Assembly (NCBI GenBank): GCA_050953005.1
Contig: JBMNLV010000006.1
Coordinates: 121,039-185,038 of the forward strand
Reading direction: 5' to 3'
Source of the DNA: UBA6115 sp050953005
GTDB taxonomy: Bacteria; Bacillota; Clostridia; Christensenellales; Aristaeellaceae
DNA: 64,000 nucleotides
How positions within the stretch are numbered: position 1 is the stretch's first letter; each line of letters opens with the position of its first letter. Under the pieces are notes generated by a model that saw only the letters and a list, made by a program, of their open reading frames with translations, made no database searches and was not told the DNA's origin. Position numbers and translations under genes: made by a program. This document shows, piece by piece, positions 46,702 through 55,671 of this stretch.

Positions 46702-47655
46702 ATGAAAAAGTTTTTAGTCTCTATGCTGCTTCTGAGCATGCTCCTCACCTCCGTTGTTCCCGCAATGGCTCTTGGCTCAGCGCCCGTGTCCGGCAGGCTG
46801 ATGCTGTACTCCTCCCTGCCCGTTACCCAGTTGGATCTGATGGTAGAAATGTTCACCAAGAAGTATCCCGACATCACTGTGGACGCTTTCTCCGCGAACA
46901 GCGCTGACGTGTTCGCGCGTGCGCAGGCCGCGGCCGGTGTGACCGGAGGCTTGGTCCTGGGAGGCAGCCTGGAGTCCTTCCGGGCCGCGCAGGATATGTT
47001 CATCACGTATACGACGGCCAACGCCAAGAAATTCCATGACCGTTTTGCCGCGGTAGAAAACGCTGCCTTTACCCCGATCCAGCTGCACGTGAGCGCGCTG
47101 CTTGTCAACAAGGACCTGGCCCGTGAGCTTGGCGTGAAGATCGTCAGCTGGGAATCCCTGAAGGATAAGAAGCTGACCGGCCGTGTGGCGTATATGGACC
47201 CTGCTGTAAGCTCTCCTGTGAGCGAGCAGACCGCGTTTGTGAACAGCTTTGCCAGGACCATTGATGTAGCCTCTCCGTCAGCTCCTTCTTTCGTGCTCAA
47301 CGCTGTGACCGCAGGCCAGTTTGTGGTAGGGATTGTCAATGAGGAGAAAGCGATCGAGCGCAAGCTGACCGGCGCCAAGGTGGAAGTGGTATACGCTTCT
47401 GAAGGTGTCGCGATAGGGGCTTCCTACGCCGGCATCCTGTCAGGCGCGCAGAATGAGGGAAATGCCAGGTTGTTCTTGGACTTCATTACCGGAAAGGAAT
47501 ACCAGCAGGCTGCGGCGGATCTCCTTCACCAGCGTTCAGTGCGCCGCGATGTAGACTTCGGCGTGAAGGGAATCGCGTCAACAAAGAACCTGAAATCTCT
47601 GGATTTTGTGAGCATGGCGATGCTAACAGGCATGCAGCAGACTGCCAGCAGGTAA
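46702..47655 (+). CDS. Secreted extracellular solute-binding protein, Fe3+/AfuA-like type (copy 2)
   Basis: A 317-residue near twin of the protein at 39075. Changes visible by eye: Ile to Met in the signal peptide, Val to Ala in ITVDAFSANS, and an extra Gln near the C-terminus (GMQQTASR). Ten further base changes are silent. That excess of silent over replacement changes shows both copies are under selection or are being homogenised. Again there is no lipobox and no transporter partner. It lies between the HD-GYP operon and the diguanylate cyclase genes, which hints at a sensory role for the bound ligand. Confidence 0.87.
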   Translation: MKKFLVSMLLLSMLLTSVVPAMALGSAPVSGRLMLYSSLPVTQLDLMVEMFTKKYPDITVDAFSANSADVFARAQAAAGVTGGLVLGGSLESFRAAQDMFITYTTANAKKFHDRFAAVENAAFTPIQLHVSALLVNKDLARELGVKIVSWESLKDKKLTGRVAYMDPAVSSPVSEQTAFVNSFARTIDVASPSAPSFVLNAVTAGQFVVGIVNEEKAIERKLTGAKVEVVYASEGVAIGASYAGILSGAQNEGNARLFLDFITGKEYQQAAADLLHQRSVRRDVDFGVKGIASTKNLKSLDFVSMAMLTGMQQTASR

Positions 47656-47687
47656 AGAAACCCATATAAGATACGCTGAAACAGATA

Positions 47688-47718
47688 CCGGACACCGCGA
47701 ATCTGACGCGGTGTCCGG
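47688..47718 (+). terminator. Hairpin terminator of solute-binding cassette 2
   Basis: CCGGACACCGCG (47688-47699) pairs with CGCGGTGTCCGG (47707-47718), a 12-bp stem. The outer ATA/TAT pairs of cassette 1 are lost. Confidence 0.7.
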
Positions 47719-47769
47719 AATACTATTTATTATTCGATTTCAAAGAGAGATGTCTTATGGGATAGGGCG

Positions 47770-47799
47770 TTGACAGTAAATGAGTATGCAATCTATAAT
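47770..47799 (+). promoter_or_regulatory. Promoter of the diguanylate cyclase gene
   Basis: TTGACA (47770-47775) and TATAAT (47794-47799), both consensus, 18 bp apart, 43 nt before the start codon. Confidence 0.7.
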
Positions 47800-47842
47800 G
47801 AGTTGCAATCAAGAATTCTTGCTGCTGGAGTAAAGAAAAACG

Positions 47843-48940
47843 ATGAGAGAGAAACTGGAATTTTTTTTATATAGGCACTTACCGTGTGATACACGCATGA
47901 ATGACAGTGAAAAATACCTGTTTTTGATTTCTTTTGTTGCGTGCACGTATGCGGTATCCATGCAGCTGTTTCTTTTATTGTTTCACCTTGTTGTTAGGGT
48001 TTCACCGTTGGTTCACCTCTATTTTTGCGGTTTACTGATTGATTTGGCGCTTTTTTGGTTGGTCCGAAGACACCATTACCCCTTGTTCGGTATTTTGCTT
48101 ACCGGGGTAATTATTGCTGAGACCCTGGTGTCCGCAGTTTATATTGGCACTGACAATTTCGTAGTCGTGTACCTTATTGTTTCGCTTATGATGCAGATCA
48201 TCATTCCCTACGCGAGGACCCGTGTACGTGTTTTGATGATTGTTATCCTTGGGGCCAGCATGATGGCGTTAGTTCTTATTAATCATTATATTGTCAATCA
48301 CCATATGACACTGATGAGGGATCTTGGAGAAGCCAATACCACGCTTGCCTTTTTTAATGTTAACATAGCGTTTTTTGGCACTATCATCCAACTGACCATA
48401 GGCAATACCATTTGGAACGTGATTTGGAAATCTAACCGGGAAAAGCTGGAAAGAAGCAGGACTGAGGCCAACACGGATCCATTGACCGGTCTTCTGAACC
48501 GTCGGTACGCGAGCACATTTTTCGAAAAGCTGAGCGCCAGCCAGCTTGGGCAGGACTGGTGCGTCGCAATGCTGGATATCGATGGATTTAAGCTGCTGAA
48601 CGACACCTACGGGCACCAGGTCGGTGACAGCTTATTGATGTTGATCAGCCATTTTTTAGAAAAAAACCTGCGAAAAAGAGACCTTGTGTTTCGCTGGGGC
48701 GGGGAAGAGTTTTTGATATTGCTGAATGATGTTGATATTACCACCGCCTTTCATGTCTTGGACAAGCTGCGTGGCAAGCTTGAGACGGAGTATTTTGAAA
48801 TACATGATAAAACTATTAACACCACAGTGACAATCGGTGTTTGTCCTCTGGATATTCATCATATCGGGCAGAGCATAGATACATGCGATCGGCTTATGTA
48901 TCAGGGAAAAGCTTCAGGGAAGAATACGGTGGTCATGTAA
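47843..48940 (+). CDS. Membrane diguanylate cyclase (GGDEF domain)
   Basis: Makes cyclic di-GMP from two GTP. 365 residues: about six hydrophobic helices (30-190), then a canonical GGDEF domain beginning RTEANTDPLTGLLNRRYA. The active site is WGGEEF (Gly286 to Phe290), and the product-inhibition I-site RKRD (277-280) lies exactly five residues before it, so the cyclase should be active and feedback-inhibited. The start ATG has GGAG somewhat distant upstream. It carries its own strong promoter and lies just after solute-binding cassette 2. It is the only intact cyclase of the three cyclic-di-GMP proteins here. Confidence 0.93.
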   Translation: MREKLEFFLYRHLPCDTRMNDSEKYLFLISFVACTYAVSMQLFLLLFHLVVRVSPLVHLYFCGLLIDLALFWLVRRHHYPLFGILLTGVIIAETLVSAVYIGTDNFVVVYLIVSLMMQIIIPYARTRVRVLMIVILGASMMALVLINHYIVNHHMTLMRDLGEANTTLAFFNVNIAFFGTIIQLTIGNTIWNVIWKSNREKLERSRTEANTDPLTGLLNRRYASTFFEKLSASQLGQDWCVAMLDIDGFKLLNDTYGHQVGDSLLMLISHFLEKNLRKRDLVFRWGGEEFLILLNDVDITTAFHVLDKLRGKLETEYFEIHDKTINTTVTIGVCPLDIHHIGQSIDTCDRLMYQGKASGKNTVVM

Positions 48941-49040
48941 ACGTCTCAACGGTTCCTTATTAGGCTTGGTCGCTGCCCGCGCAGTATTCCCGGAAGGTTC
49001 ATGTGGTATCCCGGTTGCACGTCGAATGGAGGATATGACT

Positions 49041-52000
49041 ATGAGATATGATGTCATTCTATCAATCATATTTTATATTTGTGGTTGTTTTTATATGATT
49101 TTTAGTGCGACCATTATAGCAAATTATATAAAGAGCAATATAAACTGGTTGTTTGTGTCGCTGGTAAGCACATTGGCAATTTGGTCATTTTCACATTCTA
49201 TTTCAAATTCAGCTTCCACAGCGGAAGTAAGTTCTTTTTGGAGGTCTTTCTCTGCATTAGGCTGGGGAAGTTTTAACAGTTTTTTACTCCACTTTATATT
49301 GGTTCTTACAAAAACAGAACGCCGATTCAATAAGCGCGGAATGCTTGTCGTACTTTATTTGCCCGCTTTGATTAATATACTTCTGTTCGGCCCCTATGGA
49401 TGCCTTGTTGAGAAGCAATATCAAATGGTGCAAACTGAATTTGGTTGGGTGAACATGTCTCCCATGTTCGCTGCGAAAATTTGGCTCAACTCATACTATG
49501 TTGTTTTCTCGGTTGTAAGTATCTTATTGCTTGTAAATTGGTGGAGAAAGATCGAATCTCATACCCATGAAAAGCGGCAGGCAAGAAACTTTATTATATC
49601 TATCGTGTTTTTTTTCTTGATAGTAGCTGTAATCGATATACTGCCTGAAATTTTGGGCAACAAGACTTTTCCGCAATTGACCGTCGTATTATTGTTAGCC
49701 CCTACAATAATGCTGTTTTCAGTATTGAAAAAATCAGGGCTCATTAGAAAATACAAAAAAACATTCCGGTTGCAGGAGCCTTCCGAAGATTTAACTGATG
49801 ACCGGTCACGTTTGTTTAAAACTGCAACAATTGTATTCGAGGCAGGCAGCGCGCTATCCTTCCTGGTTGGTTATTTCAGCATGAAACATGACTTGGGACG
49901 GGAGATTTTTCTCGCTGCGTCCTTGTTGTTGATGGGGATTGCTGTTCGGGCCATCCCGTTCATGACGAAAAAGAAAACGGTCCAGGACACCGTTTTCCTG
50001 GCAATATCCACGTTAGGCTTGCTGTATTTTTATGTATCAAACAGAGCAACAGGGGCGTTAACGATATGGGCGGTATACATCGTGTTTTTGTTGTTTACCG
50101 TCATCCTTGACAGCGCAATTCATGCTTATTCCTTTATGGTGTTAAGTGTGATTGTCCAAATTGTTTTTTGGTTAGTTCACCCGGAAGTTTCCGTTGTCAT
50201 TGACGGAAGTGAGTATTTAACAAGAATAATTCTTATTGTGCTTTCTTTTATTATTGTGCGATATCTGACCAACGAATACGCTTCAAAAATAAAAGGGTTT
50301 CAAAGGCTTGCAAAAGAACAAGAAACACTTGAAAAAATCTCTTCCAGTTTTATTTCGATTAATCGTGAAAATGTTCATGAGAAAATTGATGAAATGATGG
50401 AAACGGCTGTTGAAATACTTGAATTCAGCCATGCGTTTTTAATCGGAATCAGCGATGAGTATGAAGATGCAACAATCCTTAATATGTATGTGAAAAATGA
50501 AGAGCGGGAGCCATTTCCCTATTATCCGGGAATAAAATTCAGGACGGCGGATTTACCCCTGTTTCAGTCCCTGATCACTCAAAACATGCCCATTATATGT
50601 GAAGATACCTCAAACATTTCCTTTGAAGAAGTTGGAAATCAAAAAACTCATTTTGTGTCAGGTGGAGTAAAATCGTTTTTTGCAATACCAATAACAGTTG
50701 ATAATGAAACCGATGGAATTTTTTTCGTTGAATACAATACCCGGACAGAGGATATGAGCCTTGTAGAAAGTCGATTGAACTTTTTGAAAATTGTTGCAAA
50801 TATATTGGGGGACGCAAGAAAGAAAATTTTATACGAGGAAAGGCTGTACAATTCCGCGTATTTTGATCAAGCTACAAAATTGGCGAACAGGAATATGCTG
50901 AAAATGAGACTGCAGCAGATGATTGATCACGCGAAGGAATCAGAGAGAACGGCAATCATAGATATTGAGCTTGAGAACCTCAGGATGATCAACGATACCT
51001 TCGGCCATAGCACAGGGGAGCAGATCATGATAAAATCGGCGGCGATTCTTGAAGATCTGTCAGAAGGGTGCTGCGATATCTCAAGGGTAGGCGAAGGGGA
51101 ATTCGTCGTTGTTATGCCTCATGTCAAGAATAAAGAACAAATAGAAAACAGCGTCAAGAGACTGCTAACGGCTTTTTCCCATCCTATATCAACCGCGACG
51201 GGAATAGAAGCGTTATTTGTAGTCGTCCATTTAGGCATCTCTATATATCCGGATGATGGGAAAGACGCGGATACCCTTTTGAAGAATGCCGACCTGGCAA
51301 GATACGAAGCGGAAAACACAAACGAGAAGATAGTTTTCTACACAGAACGACTGGAGAGTCATATTGCGGAGAACACCTTATTCACAAACAGACTTTTCAG
51401 ATCATTGGAACATGATGAATTTTTCCTGGAGTTTCAGCCTCAGGTCAGCTGTGAAACGGGCAAGACCGTTGGAATCGAAGCCCTGCTCAGATGGACGAGC
51501 GACGGCAACACAAGGGTGCCGCCGGACAGGTTTATTCCGATACTTGAGCAAACCGGATTGATTTATGATGTGGGGCTTTGGGTGCTTGAACAAGCGCTTC
51601 AGGAGCACAAACGTCTTATCGCAAAGGGCTTTCCGCCTTTGCGTGTTTCTGTGAACCTATCGGTTGTGCAATTCCAAGGGGGCAGTTTTGTTCGTGATAT
51701 TATAAGAACGATCGAGAAGAGCGGGGTAGATCCCCAATATATCGAACTGGAGATTACTGAAAGCTTGTTCGCTAAAAGTTTTGAGGATGTAATTAAAAAG
51801 CTGTACAGATTAAAAGAGTTGGGATTAACCATAGCCATCGATGATTTCGGAAAAGGGTATTCATCATTACACATGTTGAAGCTGGTGCCTTTTGATAGAA
51901 TTAAAATAGACAGAGAGATTATACAGCGTCTGGATTTGGAGAGGAAAAAGGCCTCAATCACAGAAATCATCATTCTGTTAGCTAAAGCCTACAGCGCAAG

Positions 52001-52136
52001 TGTTACGGCGGAAGGCGTGGAAACAAAAGGGCAGGCGGACTTTTTGAGAAATACGGCCTGTGATGAGATACAAGGTTTCTATTACTCAAGGCCTTTGTCG
52101 GCGGATGCGCTGGAAGAGTTTCTCAGCAAAGAATAA
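49041..52136 (+). CDS. Membrane GAF-GGDEF(degenerate)-EAL protein, predicted c-di-GMP phosphodiesterase
   Basis: A 1,031-residue protein. Two blocks of hydrophobic helices (about 1-235 and 275-420), a GAF-like domain (about 440-600), a GGDEF domain with the altered motif VGEGEF (684-688), and a full EAL domain. EAL landmarks are IEALLRW (Glu813), NLSVVQFQ, ELEITES, DDFGKGYSSLHML, KIDREII and AEGVETKGQ, with all metal-binding positions in place, so phosphodiesterase activity is likely. The open frame begins at 48966, but the ATG at 49041 has GGAGG 8 nt upstream and begins the first membrane helix. It lies 100 nt after the diguanylate cyclase. Confidence 0.92.
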   Translation: MRYDVILSIIFYICGCFYMIFSATIIANYIKSNINWLFVSLVSTLAIWSFSHSISNSASTAEVSSFWRSFSALGWGSFNSFLLHFILVLTKTERRFNKRGMLVVLYLPALINILLFGPYGCLVEKQYQMVQTEFGWVNMSPMFAAKIWLNSYYVVFSVVSILLLVNWWRKIESHTHEKRQARNFIISIVFFFLIVAVIDILPEILGNKTFPQLTVVLLLAPTIMLFSVLKKSGLIRKYKKTFRLQEPSEDLTDDRSRLFKTATIVFEAGSALSFLVGYFSMKHDLGREIFLAASLLLMGIAVRAIPFMTKKKTVQDTVFLAISTLGLLYFYVSNRATGALTIWAVYIVFLLFTVILDSAIHAYSFMVLSVIVQIVFWLVHPEVSVVIDGSEYLTRIILIVLSFIIVRYLTNEYASKIKGFQRLAKEQETLEKISSSFISINRENVHEKIDEMMETAVEILEFSHAFLIGISDEYEDATILNMYVKNEEREPFPYYPGIKFRTADLPLFQSLITQNMPIICEDTSNISFEEVGNQKTHFVSGGVKSFFAIPITVDNETDGIFFVEYNTRTEDMSLVESRLNFLKIVANILGDARKKILYEERLYNSAYFDQATKLANRNMLKMRLQQMIDHAKESERTAIIDIELENLRMINDTFGHSTGEQIMIKSAAILEDLSEGCCDISRVGEGEFVVVMPHVKNKEQIENSVKRLLTAFSHPISTATGIEALFVVVHLGISIYPDDGKDADTLLKNADLARYEAENTNEKIVFYTERLESHIAENTLFTNRLFRSLEHDEFFLEFQPQVSCETGKTVGIEALLRWTSDGNTRVPPDRFIPILEQTGLIYDVGLWVLEQALQEHKRLIAKGFPPLRVSVNLSVVQFQGGSFVRDIIRTIEKSGVDPQYIELEITESLFAKSFEDVIKKLYRLKELGLTIAIDDFGKGYSSLHMLKLVPFDRIKIDREIIQRLDLERKKASITEIIILLAKAYSASVTAEGVETKGQADFLRNTACDEIQGFYYSRPLSADALEEFLSKE

Positions 52137-52236
52137 TGCAAATTAAGCTAATCTCGGACTCTTGTTGAAACCCTTGTAAAACAATGACTTGCAAGGTTAT
52201 TTCGCCCGTAACTCAGCTGTATCGAAAGATGCTTTC

Positions 52237-53070
52237 TTATCGTGTGACAGGCACCCAGATTCCCGGCACCTGCTGGGCATGGATGCCGGCCTCCCGCACA
52301 GCCATAATCGCGATAGTTTCTTCAGGGGTGACAGGGGGAATGCCGGTCTTGCTGAAGGAAACAAACTCCTTCAGGAAAATCTTGAAGTAATCCGACTTGG
52401 CTTCCACTACACGCTCGCCCTGTTCGCCGGACAAATACATCATAAAGGGGCTGCCGTTCAAAGAATCGACGGTGGCCATCCTGCCATCTTCAAACTCCAC
52501 AATCAGCAAAACACGTTCAGCGCAGGTCAGGGCCATAACCCGTTTGGCTTTACCCTTCATCAGCATCATCATAGGCTCAATCTGGTGAATGGAATAGATA
52601 TCGTAATTCCCGGGACCCCAGGAGCACAGGGTGTCCAGATGCCCCTGATTTTGATATTCGGTCGCATACCGCAGGGCAGAGGAAGAGAAGCAAGGGGTGC
52701 GATATTCCGCTGCTTTGGCAAACATTCTTTTGGCGGATGCGGCATCGGGCGAAAAGGTTTTATCCACGAACACCGGCTTGCCGGATTTCAGGGGCAAATC
52801 GCACAGCATTTCGTGCAGCTGGCAATCATCGGGGGAAAGCACGATTATGGAATCGCACTCTTCCAGCACCTGCTGGATGCTGCTTGCCTGGGGAATACCC
52901 ATTTCCTCGCACCACTTGGCGGTGGTCCGGCCGTTTTTCTTGGGGCTGTCCATCAGGGCCCAGGCAAGAGTCACTCTGGCTTCGCCGCCGGAAACGGCAT
53001 CAATCCATTCCGGATAATGATTGGCATGCCATTCGTCCAGATAATAATCAATAAAACCGATCTTCAGCAT
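52237..53070 (-). CDS. Atypical Gfo/Idh/MocA-type oxidoreductase
   Basis: A 277-residue protein with the layout of the Gfo/Idh/MocA family but weak signatures. The N-terminal strand KIGFIDYYLDEWHANHYP lacks the GxGxxG nucleotide loop. The EKP motif is replaced by VDKTF in GKPVFVDKTFSPD. A substrate-domain-like region follows (SIHQIEPMMMLMKGKAKRVMA, LIVEFEDGRMATVDSLNG). It may bind a sugar without the usual NAD(P) chemistry, or be a diverged dehydrogenase. The ATG at 53070 follows AAGGAGA; the frame is open 16 codons further upstream. Its gene converges with the GGDEF-EAL gene, 100 nt away. Confidence 0.7.
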   Translation of the reverse strand: MLKIGFIDYYLDEWHANHYPEWIDAVSGGEARVTLAWALMDSPKKNGRTTAKWCEEMGIPQASSIQQVLEECDSIIVLSPDDCQLHEMLCDLPLKSGKPVFVDKTFSPDAASAKRMFAKAAEYRTPCFSSSALRYATEYQNQGHLDTLCSWGPGNYDIYSIHQIEPMMMLMKGKAKRVMALTCAERVLLIVEFEDGRMATVDSLNGSPFMMYLSGEQGERVVEAKSDYFKIFLKEFVSFSKTGIPPVTPEETIAIMAVREAGIHAQQVPGIWVPVTR

Positions 53071-53118
53071 AATAACAGTCTCCTTTCCCGTCCTCTTGGT
53101 TTGTTTTCTTCGCATCAT

Positions 53119-53958
53119 AGTATCAAATGCTGACTGTTTTTATGAACTCCATTCTCGACAACACGCATGGGCAAGACGGATCTCGCTGCTATCGATAAAC
53201 ACACAAGGCAATCTGAACAGGTGAGGGTGACAATTGGGACATTAGACTGAACTCAATCATAAACGCTTCGATGGAGCGGTCTTTTTGTGAATGCGCGTTG
53301 CCTCTTTCATTCGGCGCAGGCTCCGGCTACGCCTCATTCTTTCGGCTTAGCGCAGCCATCAAAAACCCTTGCCTTATCAGTGCATTTGCTCATTCGTTCA
53401 GTATTAAACCTCCGATACAGACCGGAAACTTGTGTTAACCGATGAAAGCGAAAATAAACTTTCGTCAATCCGCGCGGCAATTCACATCCATACAGACCCT
53501 GTATCAGTTTACCACAAATCAGACAAGGGTTGCTGCGAAAATTATCCGAAATGTCGAAGAAGACAAGGATAGGGAGTTTTTGTCAGGGAATAGAGGAACA
53601 CACACCTGGCAGCCTTGGTTTGATCAAAGCAGGATCAGCAAGCAAGCTTTGACCGCTCCTGTTCAGTTTTTACGATGTCAACACAGCAAGGGGGAGGACA
53701 GTTGCCGGTACTTTGGCCTGCCGATGTGAAATCATTCGCGGATCCCTGTGCTTGCCCTCGCGAGAATACGCGTGACACCCAGCCCGAGCCTGTACAGCAG
53801 GAAAGCGATATCATGCTCTTTCCGTTGTCTGTTTGCTTGCCGCGTGACCGAAGACCTGAGTTTGGAGGAGCGTTGTTTTCCCTCTGCGCGCGTAGAAACC
53901 CGTCCGCCATGCAGAGAAAACGGACAAACCGTATACCGGCACAAGATTTCGCCACCTT
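53119..53958. other. Gene-poor region
   Basis: No supported gene. A few overlapping open frames on both strands lack family-like sequence. A terminator-like hairpin is at 53264. The region has no transposase or tRNA. Confidence 0.4.
53264..53286 (+). terminator. Terminator-like hairpin in a gene-poor region
   Basis: CGCTTC (53264-53269) pairs with GGAGCG (one G:U) followed by GTCTTTTT. No gene directly upstream explains it, so it could mark an unrecognised small RNA or a lost gene. Confidence 0.4.
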
Positions 53959-54147
53959 TTACTTTCTGATACTTTCTTTCGAGGCGTCCGCGAACCTGGA
54001 CAGGATGCGGCTCCCTGTAGCCAGCGCGCCATACGCCATGTCAGCCGTGAACTTCTGCCAGCCTCTTGGCGCGTCCACGCTCATCCTGGCGGAAAAAGTC
54101 AGAACTACGTGTTTGAGCTGGCAGGTATCTGTGGTAGAATGCCGCAT
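53959..54147 (-). CDS. Possible small protein, 62 residues, unknown
   Basis: A plausible small gene: ATG with AGAGG 6 nt upstream and a protein-like composition (KHVVLTFSARMSVDAPRGWQ, then TADMAYGALATGSRILSRFA and DASKESIRK), probably an amphipathic helical peptide. Codon third positions look coding. No family recognised and no partner gene. It could also be a remnant of a longer gene. Confidence 0.35.
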   Translation of the reverse strand: MRHSTTDTCQLKHVVLTFSARMSVDAPRGWQKFTADMAYGALATGSRILSRFADASKESIRK

Positions 54148-54415
54148 GGGAAACCTCTTTCTTTTTGTTTAGCCGAGTTTTTTGTGGTGAGTTAATTCTA
54201 CTGCAAAAAGACGGATGGTTCCTCATTTTTGATGCCTGAAAGGACGAATCTGCTACAATATGAGTCGTTTATTCCTCGACTTGACCCAATTCACCGGCTT
54301 CACTGTATGAATGCCATGAGCCTGTTGAGGCTATACGGAAACTCAAGTTACAAGACGCCTGGCTTTTTATGCAGAATGTTGATAAGATACTTTAGAAAAC
54401 TTTAGGAATTCAGGG

Positions 54416-55468
54416 ATGGTGGGATTGATGTTAAAAGATTTCATTGATAACGCGCAAGCTTTGGACATAGATAAATCACCTGTTGAAAGCCGAAAAAACA
54501 TGGAAGATATCCCTTTAGTTTCGATCATTATTCCTGTATATAATGGTTCTAACTATTTAGACAGGGCGATTAACAGCGCACTATCTCAAGTTTATCCAAA
54601 TTGTGAGGTCATTGTAGTTAATGATGGCTCAAATGATAACGGCGCGACAGAAAGAATCGCAAAATCTTACGGAGATAAAGTGATTTATTACCGCAAGCCT
54701 AACGGAGGCGTATCTTCTGCGTTAAACTATGGCATTTCCAAAATGAAAGGCGAGTACTTCTCCTGGCTTTCTCATGATGATGAATATACACCTTCTAAAG
54801 TATCAATGCAAATAGAAGCATTGACAAGTACCGGAAAAGAGAATTGTTTAGTTTATTCAAATGTGGAGATGATAGATAAAGACTCAAAACCCTTGATAAT
54901 TCAACGATTCAAAAGAATGAATAGAAAGATTTTAAGTGCTGATAAAGTCAATACTTGGGATGTTGTGATGAATGGCATGTTAAGGTATGGAATATTAAAT
55001 GGATGCAGTTTCTTGATCCCAAGGAGTGTTTTTAGAGAGTGCGGCATGTTTGATGAGAAATTACGGTACAATCAGGACGAAGTGATGTGGTACAGAATAT
55101 TTCGCAAGAAGTATAATTTGCTTTTCATCGATTCAATTGGTGTAAGATCCAGGGTGCATGAGAATCAATTGACACAGACAGGAAGAGATATCATGAACCA
55201 TGACTTTATATTGAGCAGCAAGGAGTTGATACCGATTTTTTTGTCCTATTCCACAAAGGATAGAAATTTTATTTATTTGTATGGATTAAGAAATGCTTTA
55301 TATGGCCAAAGAAGTATTGTAAATCATATTATACACGCTTCTCAAGAAAAAAAGCTGTTATCAAAATATCAGCTATGCTGTATAAATGTGACGCAGTTGT
55401 ATGGAAGCATCAGACCGATAGTTCGAAGATTATATCATAGGGTGTTCAATAGAATCGCTACACAATAG
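54416..55468 (+). CDS. Glycosyltransferase family 2
   Basis: Cytosolic or membrane-associated GT-A glycosyltransferase for exopolysaccharide assembly. 350 residues. After a ~35-residue extension the catalytic fold begins PLVSIIIPVYNGSNYLDRAI and continues SQVYPNCEVIVVNDGSNDN, KPNGGVSSALNYGI and the metal-binding SWLSHDDEYTP. Acceptor-side residues include NQDEVMWYRIF. Start choice is uncertain: the ATG at 54416 or the one at 54428 behind GGTGGGA. AT-rich compared with genes to the left, as are the next two genes; together they form an exopolysaccharide cluster. Confidence 0.88.
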   Translation: MVGLMLKDFIDNAQALDIDKSPVESRKNMEDIPLVSIIIPVYNGSNYLDRAINSALSQVYPNCEVIVVNDGSNDNGATERIAKSYGDKVIYYRKPNGGVSSALNYGISKMKGEYFSWLSHDDEYTPSKVSMQIEALTSTGKENCLVYSNVEMIDKDSKPLIIQRFKRMNRKILSADKVNTWDVVMNGMLRYGILNGCSFLIPRSVFRECGMFDEKLRYNQDEVMWYRIFRKKYNLLFIDSIGVRSRVHENQLTQTGRDIMNHDFILSSKELIPIFLSYSTKDRNFIYLYGLRNALYGQRSIVNHIIHASQEKKLLSKYQLCCINVTQLYGSIRPIVRRLYHRVFNRIATQ

Positions 55469-55482
55469 GAGATTATGTTAAT

Positions 55483-55623
55483 ATGATGGCGGACTGTTCG
55501 CAAAATCTACGTGCAGGGGGAAGACGACGTTTAATAATGACGATACTCTCGGCTCAGATCCCATCTACCAAAGAATATTCGCTTTCCCACAGCCTTGGGT
55601 TTGTTACAAGTATTGAAAGCTGA
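55483..55623 (+). CDS. Possible 46-residue ORF or gene remnant
   Basis: A short frame starting ATGATG with GGAG 11 nt upstream, directly after the GT2 gene, encoding MMADCSQNLRAGGRRR to SLSHSLGFVTSIES. Too short and unmatched to assign; the GC content is higher than in the flanking genes, which suggests a leftover fragment of another gene. Confidence 0.2.
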   Translation: MMADCSQNLRAGGRRRLIMTILSAQIPSTKEYSLSHSLGFVTSIES

Positions 55624-55671
55624 ATGTTTTCAGCAGACTTTACAAGAGTGTGTAGAACAAGGAGAAGCTGA

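Larger units (their letters stand above)
46580..47718 (+). repeat. Second copy of the duplicated solute-binding cassette
   Basis: Same content and orientation as 38953-40091: promoter, leader, gene and hairpin. Sequence on both outer sides is unrelated, so the duplicated unit is this cassette only. Confidence 0.95.
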
